Position numbers and translations under genes: made by a program. Below, piece by piece: positions 54,750 to 63,348 of a DNA stretch of 64,000 nt. Source of the DNA: Ensifer sp. BR816 (GTDB lineage: Bacteria > Pseudomonadota > Alphaproteobacteria > Rhizobiales > Rhizobiaceae); contig NZ_KB905370.1 of the NCBI RefSeq assembly GCF_000378985.1, positions 5,935,520-5,999,519 on the forward strand. Reading direction: 5' to 3'. Every line of letters begins with the position of its first letter. Within the stretch, counting starts at the first letter, position 1. Below the pieces are notes generated by a model. It made no database searches. It had not been told where the DNA came from and saw only the letters and a list, made by a program, of their open reading frames with translations.

Positions 54750-55094
54750 ATGAGCATGCTAGCCGCCTTTCCGGACCGGGACACGACCGCCGCGAAGCTT
54801 TCGAGCTTCGGAGAAGCGGAGCAGGCTTTCATCAAGCTGCTGATGGAAAATCCGGAACAGGACGAGAATTTGATCGAAGGGCTCCATCGCCATCTCGACC
54901 TCGCCGCCGAAGCGCGCTTCCTGAATTCCCTGAAGCTCGAAAAGCTCGGCGAATGGCTCGGCAACGAAGCGCCCGCGCGGCTGCAGATGCGGCTCATGGA
55001 AGCGGCGCGCTCCAGCCAACACCCGGCTTACCAGGCATTCAAGAACGGTCTGAGTAAATCCGGTGGCTTGGAAAGAGCTTTTACAAAGGCCTGA
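54750..55094 (+). CDS. Small conserved hypothetical protein downstream of bmt
   Basis: This 114-residue helical protein starts at ATG 54750 with GAGGGA ahead. It is mostly amphipathic helices (GEAEQAFIKLLMENPEQDEN, LDLAAEARFLNSLKLEKLGEW) and has no signal peptide. No family is recognised. It follows bmt by 28 bases and is probably co-transcribed, so it may act in the same methyl or betaine pathway. Confidence 0.65.
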   Translation: MSMLAAFPDRDTTAAKLSSFGEAEQAFIKLLMENPEQDENLIEGLHRHLDLAAEARFLNSLKLEKLGEWLGNEAPARLQMRLMEAARSSQHPAYQAFKNGLSKSGGLERAFTKA

Positions 55095-55205
55095 GCCCCA
55101 CCGAATATGCGCGCACTGTGCCCCCTCCCCATGCTACGTCACAGGGAGGGCTTGATTGGCGTTCCACGAATACCGCCTGCGAAGCGCAGCCGGAAAGAGC
55201 TGAAC

Positions 55206-57203
55206 TTATCGGTCGCCCGCAAGCCCCTTCGCCAGCCGCACCAGATTGACGAACTCGCCGCGATATCCGAATGGGTCCGCCCCCTTGGCGCCGGCTGCGA
55301 GTTCGGCGATGGCGGGATAGGAATAATCCCAAACCGCCGAATTCCCGGCAAGCTTTTGGCCGAAGGCGGCGACGGCGACCGAGAAGCGGACGTCCTGCGA
55401 CGCTTCGGCAAGCGACGGCACCGCATTCGCTTCCGTCACCGGCGTGGTGATCAACTCGCTCTTGTCGCCATCCGGCTTCTTGTAGCGAATCTTGAGATAG
55501 GCGAGCTCACCATTTTGGGTCACCGCTTCGCCCGCCGGCTTTTCGGCCGCCGCATAGCGAAGGTCGTCGTTGAGGACGGCTGGGCTGCCCTTGGGCGTCA
55601 CCTCGTAGAGCGCCGTCACGCTGTGGCCGGAGCCGATATCGCCGGCATCTATCCTGTCGTTGTTGAAGTCCTCGCGCTTCAATGCGCGGGTCTCGTAGCC
55701 GATCAGCCGATATTCGGCAATTGCCGCCGGATTGAACTCGACCTGCAGCTTCACATCCTTGGCGATCGGGAAGAGCGAAGAGCCTGCCTCCTCGACCAGT
55801 GTCTTCTGCGCCTCCGCCAGCGTATCGATATAGGCAGCAACGCCGTTGCCGTTCTGGGCAATTGTCTGCATTAGCGCGTCGTTGTAGTTGCCGCGGCCGA
55901 AACCGAGGACCGAGAGGAAGATGCCGCTCTTGCGCTTTTGCTCGATCAGCCGTTTCAGATCTTCGTCGCTCGACGGGCCGACATTGAAATCGCCGTCGGT
56001 CGCCAGCATGATGCGATTGACGCCACCCTCGACGAAGGCCTTTTCCGCAAGCGCATAGGCCGCATCGATGCCCGCCGCGCCGGCCGTCGAGCCGCCCGGC
56101 TGCAGCGTGTCGATTGCCGCGAGGATCTTCGTCTTGTCCTTGATCGAAGTCGGCTCCAGCACCGTCCCGGCATTGCCGGCATAGGTGACGATCGAGACTG
56201 TATCATCGGGCTTCAGCCGGTCGACGAGCAGCCGAAAGGCGTTCTTCAACAGCGGCAGCTTGTCGGGTTCGTCCATGGAGCCGGAGACGTCGATCAGGAA
56301 GACAAGGTTGGCTTTCGGTGCCTCGGTGGGCACGACCTCATAGCCCTTGATCGCCACATGCATCAGCCGTGTTCCCGCGTTCCAGGGCGTCGGCGTGATT
56401 GTGACGGTCGTCTTGAAAGGCTCTGCCGCCGAAGCCGGCCGCGACCAATCATAGGGGAAGTAATTGATCATCTCCTCGACGCGTACGGCATCGCGGTTCG
56501 GCATCTCGCCCGCCATCAACGAGCGGCGCACGAAGGCGTAGGAAGCCGTATCGACGTCAACGGAGAAGGTCGAGACGGGCTCGGCCGCCACGCTCTTGAC
56601 CGGATTGGCATCGGCGTTGCCGAAGCGCTCACGATTTTCGGTCGGCGGCGGAAGCATGTCCGGCGCAGGTGCAATTTCCGCACGGCCGCGTGCAGCGAAG
56701 CCAACCGCCCCGCCGAGCGCGCTCGGCGCCGCGGCAGTATCGGCGGCCTGTCTCGGCGCCTCATTTTCGGCTGCCGCGGGAGGCACCTGGCGGATCAAGA
56801 GTCCGGACGTCTCTCCCTTCGCGTCGGCGACAGCCCTTTCCTCTATGGTCGCGGGCGAGGCCGGTTTCGCCAGCGGGCGCGGCGCTGGCTTGGTCGCTAC
56901 CTGCACCTCAGCTTCGCCCGAGGGATCGTTGCGGACGATCTCCAGTGTCAGAAAAGCGGCGGCAGGTACGACGATCAGCGTCGCCAAGGCCGATCCGGCA
57001 AGCAATTTCCTGTTCATGATGGGGCTCCAAATCCGGTTGAAGATGGAGCTTTGACGACCGGGGATCGCCGATCCTTGGGCAGCGGGCAAATTTTCTTCGG
57101 CAGCGTCGTAGGCCTGCATCGCGGCGGCGAGCGCGCGTGCCCGCGCCTCGCTCGAAGGCGTCGGCGGCATCCGCCCGGAAAGACTGGTGAAGTCGTCGGT
57201 CAT
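55206..57203 (-). CDS. VWA-domain membrane protein (YfbK-like)
   Basis: A 665-residue protein with an unusual N-terminal cytoplasmic part (about 1-60), one transmembrane helix (about 68-88: LAGSALATLIVVPAAAFLTL), a low-complexity linker, a von Willebrand factor domain with a MIDAS site (DVSGSM, residues 305-310) and a C-terminal DUF3520-like domain. It starts two bases after the stop of an ECF sigma gene and carries a short cytoplasmic region placed like an anti-sigma factor, so it may tie extracytoplasmic metal or protein binding to sigma factor control. The long frame upstream lies inside the sigma gene. Confidence 0.85.
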   Translation of the reverse strand: MTDDFTSLSGRMPPTPSSEARARALAAAMQAYDAAEENLPAAQGSAIPGRQSSIFNRIWSPIMNRKLLAGSALATLIVVPAAAFLTLEIVRNDPSGEAEVQVATKPAPRPLAKPASPATIEERAVADAKGETSGLLIRQVPPAAAENEAPRQAADTAAAPSALGGAVGFAARGRAEIAPAPDMLPPPTENRERFGNADANPVKSVAAEPVSTFSVDVDTASYAFVRRSLMAGEMPNRDAVRVEEMINYFPYDWSRPASAAEPFKTTVTITPTPWNAGTRLMHVAIKGYEVVPTEAPKANLVFLIDVSGSMDEPDKLPLLKNAFRLLVDRLKPDDTVSIVTYAGNAGTVLEPTSIKDKTKILAAIDTLQPGGSTAGAAGIDAAYALAEKAFVEGGVNRIMLATDGDFNVGPSSDEDLKRLIEQKRKSGIFLSVLGFGRGNYNDALMQTIAQNGNGVAAYIDTLAEAQKTLVEEAGSSLFPIAKDVKLQVEFNPAAIAEYRLIGYETRALKREDFNNDRIDAGDIGSGHSVTALYEVTPKGSPAVLNDDLRYAAAEKPAGEAVTQNGELAYLKIRYKKPDGDKSELITTPVTEANAVPSLAEASQDVRFSVAVAAFGQKLAGNSAVWDYSYPAIAELAAGAKGADPFGYRGEFVNLVRLAKGLAGDR

Positions 57204-57205
57204 GA

Positions 57206-57733
57206 TCACACTGCCTCCTTGCCGAGCAATGTTTTCAGGCGCTTGCGCGCTTCGTGGACATGCCAGGAAACGGTCGCCTCGGAGCAGCCGAGCACGTCGG
57301 CCGCCGCCGCATGGCTCAGGCCCTCGGCATAAACGAGCAATACGGCGTCGCATTGCTTTCCCGGCAGCGCCCGTACCGCCGCCCACAGCGCCTCCTGGCG
57401 GTCCTGCTCTTCTGCCGCCGCCCCGGCAAGCGCCGCCGGGTCGGCGGCATAGGCGTGCAGATTGCGCGCGTCGCGCGCCTGCCGCCGGCGGTGGTCGCGC
57501 GCGGCATTCAGCGTCAGCGTATAGAGCCAGGTGCGGAACCGGCTGGTGCCGCGAAAGCCGCGGATCGCCGAGCCGAGCCGGACGCAGACGTCCTGTGCGA
57601 TGTCCTCGGCGTCGGAAATATTGCCCGACCAGCGCCACGCCACCGCATGGACGAAATCATAGTGCCGCTCGACCAGCAGCCCGAAGGCCCCCCGATCGCC
57701 CCTCACCGCCCTTTCAACGAGTTCCGCGTCCAA
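57206..57733 (-). CDS. ECF-type RNA polymerase sigma factor
   Basis: This 175-residue sigma factor has region 2 (LVERHYDFVHAVAWRWSGNI, AEDIAQDVCVR, FRTWLYTLTLNAARD) and region 4 (LLVYAEGLSHAAAADVLG with the helix EATVSWHVHEARKRLK). The start appears to be TTG. It lies directly upstream of the VWA protein gene. The promoters it reads are not evident. Confidence 0.9.
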   Translation of the reverse strand: MDAELVERAVRGDRGAFGLLVERHYDFVHAVAWRWSGNISDAEDIAQDVCVRLGSAIRGFRGTSRFRTWLYTLTLNAARDHRRRQARDARNLHAYAADPAALAGAAAEEQDRQEALWAAVRALPGKQCDAVLLVYAEGLSHAAAADVLGCSEATVSWHVHEARKRLKTLLGKEAV

Positions 57734-57824
57734 ATCCGTGCCCGCTTTGGTCCAGTTTCAAGATTAGACGTTCCCCGATGGCCATTCCTTGGGTCGAAAG
57801 TGAAAATATTTCTGCTTCATGATT

Positions 57825-58592
57825 TCATCGCGGAAACCGGGCGACGACGGCGATGATCGGCCCGAGCGGAAACAGCCGATCGTGGCGGTTGATCTCCGGC
57901 GCATAGAGGCTCGATATTGTGCCATCGAGAAACAACGCGTTGGGGCAACCGAGCTCGTCGCGAAACAGCGTCGCGAAGTCGTGGAAGCGCACCGGTCGCT
58001 TCGAGACGGCGAAGACCACCTGGCCCTGCCTCGTCACGCCGACGCCATTGCGGGTTTTCAGGCTGTCGCTGTCCGGCAGGAAGCGCGGGTGCAGCGCGCC
58101 GTCAATCACCAGCATCGGCCCGGACTGCGTCGCGAAGCGCGGCTTGATGCCGGCGTCGCGGTACGCCTCCGCCGCCATGACGCCGGCCTTGCCATCGCCG
58201 GCATAGAAGACGCCGTTCGGCAACAGGTGGAAATTGCCCCAGCCGGAATACGTATTGAGTGGTGCCTGCTCCCTGCCCTCTTCGATATGCAGGCCCACCG
58301 GAGAAAGGTCCTCGTGATACATCCCGCCGTTCATGGCGAAGACGAGATATTCGTCGCGGTGGCGCAATTCGAGCGACAGCGCCTTGAAGGATTTGAACGG
58401 GAAGCCCGCTTGGTCCTTGTTGTAGAGGCGAATGTCGCTTGCCGCGGGGTCGAAGCTGCAGGCGATGTAGTCTTCGCCGCGGTGGCTCACGTTGCGGCAG
58501 GTAGCGCCTGCAGCGTCGGCCGGCGGGGATTTGGCAAAGCCGCCCGTGAGAAGTGCGGCGCCGATGAGAAGGCTTTTGGGAAACAGTGGCAT
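57825..58592 (-). CDS. Phosphodiester glycosidase-family (DUF2233) exported protein
   Basis: This 255-residue protein has an N-terminal signal sequence (SLLIGAALLTGGFA). The DUF2233/NAGPA fold is marked by FAMNGGMYHEDLSPVGLHIE, GNFHLLPNGVFYAG, QSGPMLVIDG and the C-terminal CPNALFLDGTISSLYAP. It probably cleaves sugar-phosphodiesters outside the cytoplasm. I place the start at 58592, because the upstream residues are not signal-like. It follows the Fe-S protein gene by 54 bases on the same strand. Confidence 0.85.
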   Translation of the reverse strand: MPLFPKSLLIGAALLTGGFAKSPPADAAGATCRNVSHRGEDYIACSFDPAASDIRLYNKDQAGFPFKSFKALSLELRHRDEYLVFAMNGGMYHEDLSPVGLHIEEGREQAPLNTYSGWGNFHLLPNGVFYAGDGKAGVMAAEAYRDAGIKPRFATQSGPMLVIDGALHPRFLPDSDSLKTRNGVGVTRQGQVVFAVSKRPVRFHDFATLFRDELGCPNALFLDGTISSLYAPEINRHDRLFPLGPIIAVVARFPR

Positions 58593-58646
58593 GGTTCGCG
58601 ACTCGAAGCGGATCGTGACGTAACATCGCATGGATTGCGGCCCAGT

Positions 58647-59351
58647 CTAAAACCTCAGTGCCGCCATATGGAAACGGAGTTGCGCATCCGGGTAGCGATA
58701 GTCTCGCCCCACCGGGCAGACATCGCGCGAAAGGCAGCCGTGCGTGAGACAGCCGCCAACCCCCTCCTTTGACCTCAGATGCGTGCGGCAGCGAGCGACA
58801 TCGAACGCGCGGGCGGCCAAGGCATCAGCCGGACAGGCCGAAATGCACGGTTTTCCCACACACGCATCGCAAGGATGGCCAGTTGAAACTTTGCCCGTCT
58901 GCGGCAGTACCCGATCAAAGCCGAGCGCGCCGCGATAGCCGTGCCAGAGACCATATTTGGGGTGGATGAGGATGCCGAGGGGCGATGGCTTCAGGTCCTC
59001 CGCGGCCATCGCCCATTGCTGGAAGGGCTGCCAGGGCGGATCAGACGGGAAATAGGCCGTGGCGCCGACCGTTTCGGCGACAGGTCGGATCACGTGCTTC
59101 GACCAGTTGTCGAGAGGATCCGCGCCGCCGCTATCCGGCGAGCCTGTACGCCAAAGTTTGAACGGCTCCCAGAGCGAGCCGCCGATATTTCCGATGAGCA
59201 CGACGCTTGCGGCGGGCTCGCCGCAGCCTAGCCGGGGTGTGTCCTTGCCCGGCACAAAATTCACGGTGCCGCGCAAAAAAAGACCGTGCGGCTCAAGAGC
59301 CGCACGGAGCGTTTCGACAAGATCTTCGACTGAAGCAGGGGCAACCGTCAT
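58647..59351 (-). CDS. Iron-sulfur (4Fe-4S ferredoxin-type) protein next to mttB
   Basis: A 234-residue cytoplasmic protein. The N-terminal part (LVETLRAALEPHGLFLRG, VVLIGNIGGSLW) resembles the corrinoid-reductase/QueG-like proteins, and the C-terminal part has cysteine motifs CDACVGKPCISACPADAL and GGCLTHGCLSRDVCP for two 4Fe-4S clusters. It may supply electrons to reactivate the Co(I) state of the corrinoid protein encoded at 61554. It follows mttB by 107 bases on the same strand. I choose ATG 59351 for the domain start. Confidence 0.78.
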   Translation of the reverse strand: MTVAPASVEDLVETLRAALEPHGLFLRGTVNFVPGKDTPRLGCGEPAASVVLIGNIGGSLWEPFKLWRTGSPDSGGADPLDNWSKHVIRPVAETVGATAYFPSDPPWQPFQQWAMAAEDLKPSPLGILIHPKYGLWHGYRGALGFDRVLPQTGKVSTGHPCDACVGKPCISACPADALAARAFDVARCRTHLRSKEGVGGCLTHGCLSRDVCPVGRDYRYPDAQLRFHMAALRF

Positions 59352-59458
59352 TTCGGCTTCGGCCCCTGGGTTTCGTAATGCGGGCGCCAGACCTCCTTCT
59401 GGATCATGTCGGCCACCTGCGCCGCGCCGCCTTGCTCCCTGGCTCGCTCGGGAGCCTT

Positions 59459-61033
59459 TCAGGTGAAGGCGTCCGGCATCGAGTCCTTGCGCTTGGCGAT
59501 AAACTCCTTGAGCGCCTCGTCGATCGCCGGATCGAGATAGGGCGCCTCGTAGTGCTCCAGCCAGGAGCGGGCGAGCGCATTGGCACGCTGCTCGATCCGC
59601 TTTTCGCCCTCGATTTCCCATTGCTCGAACGAATTGTTGTCGGCGAGCGGCGAACGGTAGAAGGCGGTCTGGAAGTTGGCCTGGGTGTGGGCGCAACCGA
59701 GATAGTGGCTGCCGGGGCCGACTTCGCGGATCGCGTCGAGCGCCTGGGCGTTTTCGGAAAGATCGACGCCCTCGGCCATTTTCTGCATCATGCCGAGTTG
59801 GTCCTGGTCAATCATGAACTTCTCGTAGGACGAGACAAGTCCGCCTTCGAGCCAGCCGGCCGCATGCAGCACGAAATTGGTGCCGGCCAGCAGCGTCATA
59901 TTGAGCGTGCTCGACGACTCATGCGCTGCCTGAGCGTCGGGGACCTTGGAGCCGCAGAGCGAACCGCCGGTACGGAACGGCAGGCCGAGACGGCGGGCGA
60001 GCTGAGCGGCACCGTAGGAGACGAGCGACGGCTCCGGCGTGCCGAAGGTCGGCGCGCCCGACTGCATCGAGATCGACGCAGCAAAGGTGCCGAAGAGCAC
60101 CGGCGCGCCCTTGCGGATCAGCTGGGTGAAGGAGGCACCGGCGAGCACTTCGGCGAGAATCTGCGTCAGCGTACCGGCGACCGTCACGGGGCTCATCGCG
60201 CCGGACAGAATGAAGGGCGAAAGCACGCAGGCCTGGTTGTGGCGTGCATAAACCTTGAGCGCGCCCACCATCGTCTCGTCGAAGACCATCGGCGAGTTGG
60301 CGTTGATGAGATTCAGCGTGACCGTATTGTTTTCGACGAAATCGTCGCCGAAGACGATTTTCGCCATGGCGATCGTGTCTTCCGCACGTTCCGGCGCGGT
60401 CACCGAGCCCATGAAGGGTTTGTCGGAATAGCGGATATGGCTGTAGACCATGTCCAGGTGGCGCTTGTTGACCGGGATGTCGACCGGCTCGCAGACCGTG
60501 CCGCCCGACGAGTGGACGGACGGCGCCATATAGGCGAGCTTCACGAAATTGCGGAAATCCTCGATTGTCGCATAGCGGCGGTTGCCGTCGAGGTCGCGCA
60601 CGAAGGGCGGGCCATAGACCGGCGCGAAAACGGTGGCCTTGCCGCCGATCTGAACGTTGCGCTCCGGGTTGCGCGCATGCCAGGTGAACTCCTTCGGCGC
60701 CGTCTTCAGGAGCTCGCGGCAGAGCCCCTTCGGGAAATGAACGCGCTGGCCGCGCACGTCGGCGCCAGCCGCCTTCCAGAGCTCCAGTGCTTCGGCATCG
60801 TCACGAAATTCGATGCCGATCTCCTCGAGAATGAGGTCGGCATTGCGCTCGATAAGCTGTAGGCCCTCCTCGTCAAGCACCTCATATTCGCGAATTTTGC
60901 GCTGGATATAGGGCAGAGACGGTCCCGGACCGCCGCCGGTGCGGGATGCGCGCCGCGCTGCCGCTCCTCGTCCCTCGCCACGCGCACGGCGTCCGCCGCC
61001 TTCGACCGCACCTTGATCTGTAACGTCGCTCAT
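59459..61033 (-). CDS. Non-pyrrolysine MttB-family corrinoid methyltransferase
   Basis: This 524-residue protein is in the trimethylamine methyltransferase (MttB) superfamily, which moves a methyl group from a quaternary or tertiary amine to a corrinoid protein. It has no in-frame amber codon, so it is not pyrrolysine-dependent; the homologous group includes glycine betaine:corrinoid methyltransferase (MtgB). Seen are GKATVFAPVYGPPFVRDLDG, GTVCEPVDIPVNKRHLDMVY and the C-terminal PYLDPAIDEALKEF. I choose ATG 61033. It has an Arg/Gly-rich N-terminal 35 residues. It is divergent from the corrinoid protein gene. Confidence 0.9.
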   Translation of the reverse strand: MSDVTDQGAVEGGGRRARGEGRGAAARRASRTGGGPGPSLPYIQRKIREYEVLDEEGLQLIERNADLILEEIGIEFRDDAEALELWKAAGADVRGQRVHFPKGLCRELLKTAPKEFTWHARNPERNVQIGGKATVFAPVYGPPFVRDLDGNRRYATIEDFRNFVKLAYMAPSVHSSGGTVCEPVDIPVNKRHLDMVYSHIRYSDKPFMGSVTAPERAEDTIAMAKIVFGDDFVENNTVTLNLINANSPMVFDETMVGALKVYARHNQACVLSPFILSGAMSPVTVAGTLTQILAEVLAGASFTQLIRKGAPVLFGTFAASISMQSGAPTFGTPEPSLVSYGAAQLARRLGLPFRTGGSLCGSKVPDAQAAHESSSTLNMTLLAGTNFVLHAAGWLEGGLVSSYEKFMIDQDQLGMMQKMAEGVDLSENAQALDAIREVGPGSHYLGCAHTQANFQTAFYRSPLADNNSFEQWEIEGEKRIEQRANALARSWLEHYEAPYLDPAIDEALKEFIAKRKDSMPDAFT

Positions 61034-61553
61034 TCGTTCATTCCTCTCCCGCCGCGCCCTCGCAAGAGGGACGCTGCAACATTCGGTAGGTGGGCGCATA
61101 ATCCTTTCCGCCGGTCGAATCCAGTGGCGGCACCATGCGCCCGGCATGGATTTGGCCTAATGCTACCAAGCCGCCGGAGCCGTACGGGTCTCAATGCGCC
61201 AACAGGTGGCGCAACTTAGACACTCGCCCCCTCCAGGAGGAAAGGTTATTGGAGAGGCGCAAGTTCACGGGAGGGTTGGGCGCAATTTCTCCAGCGGGTC
61301 GGCCAAGCGCGCTCACTAAGGCGTTGAACTGTTGCAGAATTTTACAGCAGGGCGAATTCCCGGTCGGCGAATTATGCGGTAGGACTGGGAGGCGGCAGCA
61401 TTCGAAGCGGGTCGTGGTCGCTTTTCATCATATGCGACGTCGCTTTCGAAAAGAGATTTTTAGGCGCCACCCGCTAAGGATGGGGCAACGCGTCAGGAGT
61501 GTGCCCCGCCACCCCGCGCGAAATGACCGTGCCAGGAACCGAGGAACCCTACT
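61034..61553. other. Divergent promoter region between mttB and the corrinoid protein gene
   Basis: This 520-bp gap holds no gene. Within it, TGCGCCA-ACAGG-TGGCGCA (61195-61213) is a perfect 7+7 inverted repeat and a likely operator for one or both divergent genes. Confidence 0.55.
61195..61213. promoter_or_regulatory. Inverted repeat between mttB and the corrinoid gene
   Basis: TGCGCCA (61195-61201) and TGGCGCA (61207-61213) form a perfect 7+7 palindrome with five bases between. It is about 160 bases from the mttB start. The regulator is unknown. Confidence 0.5.
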
Positions 61554-62252
61554 ATGGCAGATGATGAAATCATTCTCGCAGACCTTTCCGACGAGGAACT
61601 CGTGCAGCAGATGCATGACGACCTCTACGACGGTCTCAAGGAGGAAATCGAGGATGGTACGCGCATCCTCCTCGAGCGCGGCTGGACGCCCTACGACATC
61701 CTGACCCAGGCGCTCGTCGAAGGCATGCGCATCGTCGGCATCGACTTCCGCGATGGCATTCTCTTCGTGCCGGAGGTGTTGCTCTCGGCCAATGCGATGA
61801 AGGCCGGCATGACGATCCTGCGGCCGCTGCTCGCCGAAACCGGCGCGCCGAAGCTCGGCAAGATGGTGATCGGCACCGTCAAGGGCGACATCCACGACAT
61901 CGGCAAGAATCTCGTCGGCATGATGATGGAAGGCGCCGGCTTCGATGTCGTCGACCTCGGCATCAACAATCCGGTCGAAAACTATCTGGAAGCTATCGAG
62001 CGCGAGCAGCCGGACATCCTCGGCATGTCGGCGCTGCTGACCACGACCATGCCCTACATGAAGGTCGTCATCGACACGATGAAGGAAAAAGGCCTGCGCG
62101 ACGATTACGTCGTCCTCGTCGGTGGTGCACCGCTCAACGAGGAATTCGGCAAGGCTGTCGGGGCCGACGCCTATTGCCGCGATGCCGCCGTTGCCGTCGA
62201 AACCGCCAAGGACTTCATGAAGCGCAAGCACAACCTGCTTGCCGCTGGCTGA
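61554..62252 (+). CDS. Corrinoid (B12-binding) methyl carrier protein
   Basis: A 232-residue MtbC/MtgC-type corrinoid protein. It has an N-terminal helical cap (ELVQQMHDDLYDGLKEEIED) and the B12-binding fold with DxHxxG at residues 112-117 (KGDIHDIGKNLVG), followed by SALLTTTMPYMKVVIDTM and VGGAPLNEEFG. It carries the methyl group taken by MttB to a second methyltransferase. A clear terminator follows the gene. It is divergent from mttB and needs cobalamin, which the neighbouring cob genes make. Confidence 0.94.
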   Translation: MADDEIILADLSDEELVQQMHDDLYDGLKEEIEDGTRILLERGWTPYDILTQALVEGMRIVGIDFRDGILFVPEVLLSANAMKAGMTILRPLLAETGAPKLGKMVIGTVKGDIHDIGKNLVGMMMEGAGFDVVDLGINNPVENYLEAIEREQPDILGMSALLTTTMPYMKVVIDTMKEKGLRDDYVVLVGGAPLNEEFGKAVGADAYCRDAAVAVETAKDFMKRKHNLLAAG

Positions 62253-62277
62253 TCCTGGCGGATCGTTCAAGAGGAAC

Positions 62278-62314
62278 AAAGCCGGCTGCACCCGTGAAAA
62301 CGGCAGCCGGCTTT
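62278..62314 (+). terminator. Rho-independent terminator after the corrinoid protein gene
   Basis: AAAGCCGGCTG (62278-62288) pairs with CAGCCGGCTTT (62304-62314), an 11-bp perfect stem followed by the T-rich TTTCTTATT. It ends the transcript of the corrinoid gene. Confidence 0.88.
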
Positions 62315-62365
62315 CTTATTTAGGGTGAAAGGAAGGGCGCACATGTGGCGCCCGGCCTTTCATCG

Positions 62366-62524
62366 TCAGTTTGCGGCATGGGCGACCCGGCGCCCGGCTG
62401 ACTCTGTCGCGTTGACCGTATTCGCAGTATCCTGTCCTATGCCGCGGATTGTGTTGGCGCAGGAACTCAGGGTTGCGAGCACTATCAAGGCCGCGCCGAT
62501 CGTCGCGATGGATTTTGTTGTCAT
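62366..62524 (-). CDS. Entericidin-family small lipoprotein
   Basis: A 52-residue protein: signal sequence MTTKSIATIGAALIVLA, lipobox LSSC, then CANTIRGIGQDTANT and NATESAGRRVAHAAN, the standard layout of entericidin A/B lipoproteins, small membrane peptides that are toxin or antidote in other bacteria. The gene is below the usual length cut. It lies opposite the DUF1638 gene and between the terminator and it, divergent from DUF1638. Confidence 0.88.
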   Translation of the reverse strand: MTTKSIATIGAALIVLATLSSCANTIRGIGQDTANTVNATESAGRRVAHAAN

Positions 62525-62563
62525 GACCGTGATTCCTTTGTGTTGATGCAGGGCGGACTAAAG

Positions 62564-63184
62564 ATGGAAAACGCACCGTCGGCAAGAGAACGTACACAAC
62601 CAAAGAAAGTTCACGTCATCGGCTGCGGTGCCATCGCGCGCGAAATTCTTGCCGTTTGCGAGGCCAACAAGCTCCAGCACATCGAACTGACCTGTCTGCC
62701 CGCCATCTGGCACAATACGCCGGAAAAGATCGTGCCCGGCCTGCGCGAGGCGATTGCCCGCGCACGCGCCGACGGCTTCGAGCGCATCTTCATCGCCTAT
62801 GCCGATTGTGGCACCGGCGGGCTGATCGACCGGCTTTGCAAAGAGGAAGGCGTCGAGCGGATACCCGGCCCGCATTGCTATTCCTTCTTTGCCGGCAATG
62901 CGGATTTCGCCGCGCGCTGGGACAACGACCTCACGGCCTTCTTCCTCACCGATTTCCTCGCGCGCCAGTTCGAAGCCTTCGTCATCGAGCCGCTCGGCCT
63001 CGACCGCCACCCGGAACTGCGCGACATGTATTTTGGCCACTACCGCAAGCTCGTCTATCTCTCGCAGGTGGAAGACGAGGCGCTGCAAGAGAAGGCCCGG
63101 GGCGCCGCAGCTTATCTCGGTCTCGCCTATGAGTACCGATTTACCGGTTACGGCGATCTCAGCCGGTCGCTTATCGAGGCGTAA
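62564..63184 (+). CDS. DUF1638-domain protein
   Basis: A 206-residue protein of the DUF1638 family. It shows KVHVIGCGAIAREILAVCEA, an IFIAYADCGTGGLIDRLC motif, HCYSFFAG and a C-terminal QEKARGAAAYLGLAYEYRFT. The conserved cysteines (GCG, DCGTGG) and a His suggest a metal or corrinoid role. I recall the family as often linked to MttB-like methyltransferase genes, as here. I choose ATG 62564. Confidence 0.88.
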   Translation: MENAPSARERTQPKKVHVIGCGAIAREILAVCEANKLQHIELTCLPAIWHNTPEKIVPGLREAIARARADGFERIFIAYADCGTGGLIDRLCKEEGVERIPGPHCYSFFAGNADFAARWDNDLTAFFLTDFLARQFEAFVIEPLGLDRHPELRDMYFGHYRKLVYLSQVEDEALQEKARGAAAYLGLAYEYRFTGYGDLSRSLIEA

Positions 63185-63348
63185 GCGCGCCGCCCGTATG
63201 ACACACCCTCGCCGCCATTCCCTTAAGAGGACGGTAAGGCCGTCTTGGCATATTGCCTCCCGGACAATCGAGACTTCGTCGGCATTTTGAGCAGGTGCGC
63301 AGACCGCCACGATACGATTAGCGAACCGTTACGGGATCCAAGACAGAG

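Noticed and set aside
59352-59458. A short frame (start MIQKEVWRPHYETQ) between mttB and the Fe-S gene
   Set aside because: About 20 codons, no clear start signal and no known family; most likely spacer.
59459-61033. MttB as a pyrrolysine protein
   Set aside because: The frame runs through without an internal amber codon.
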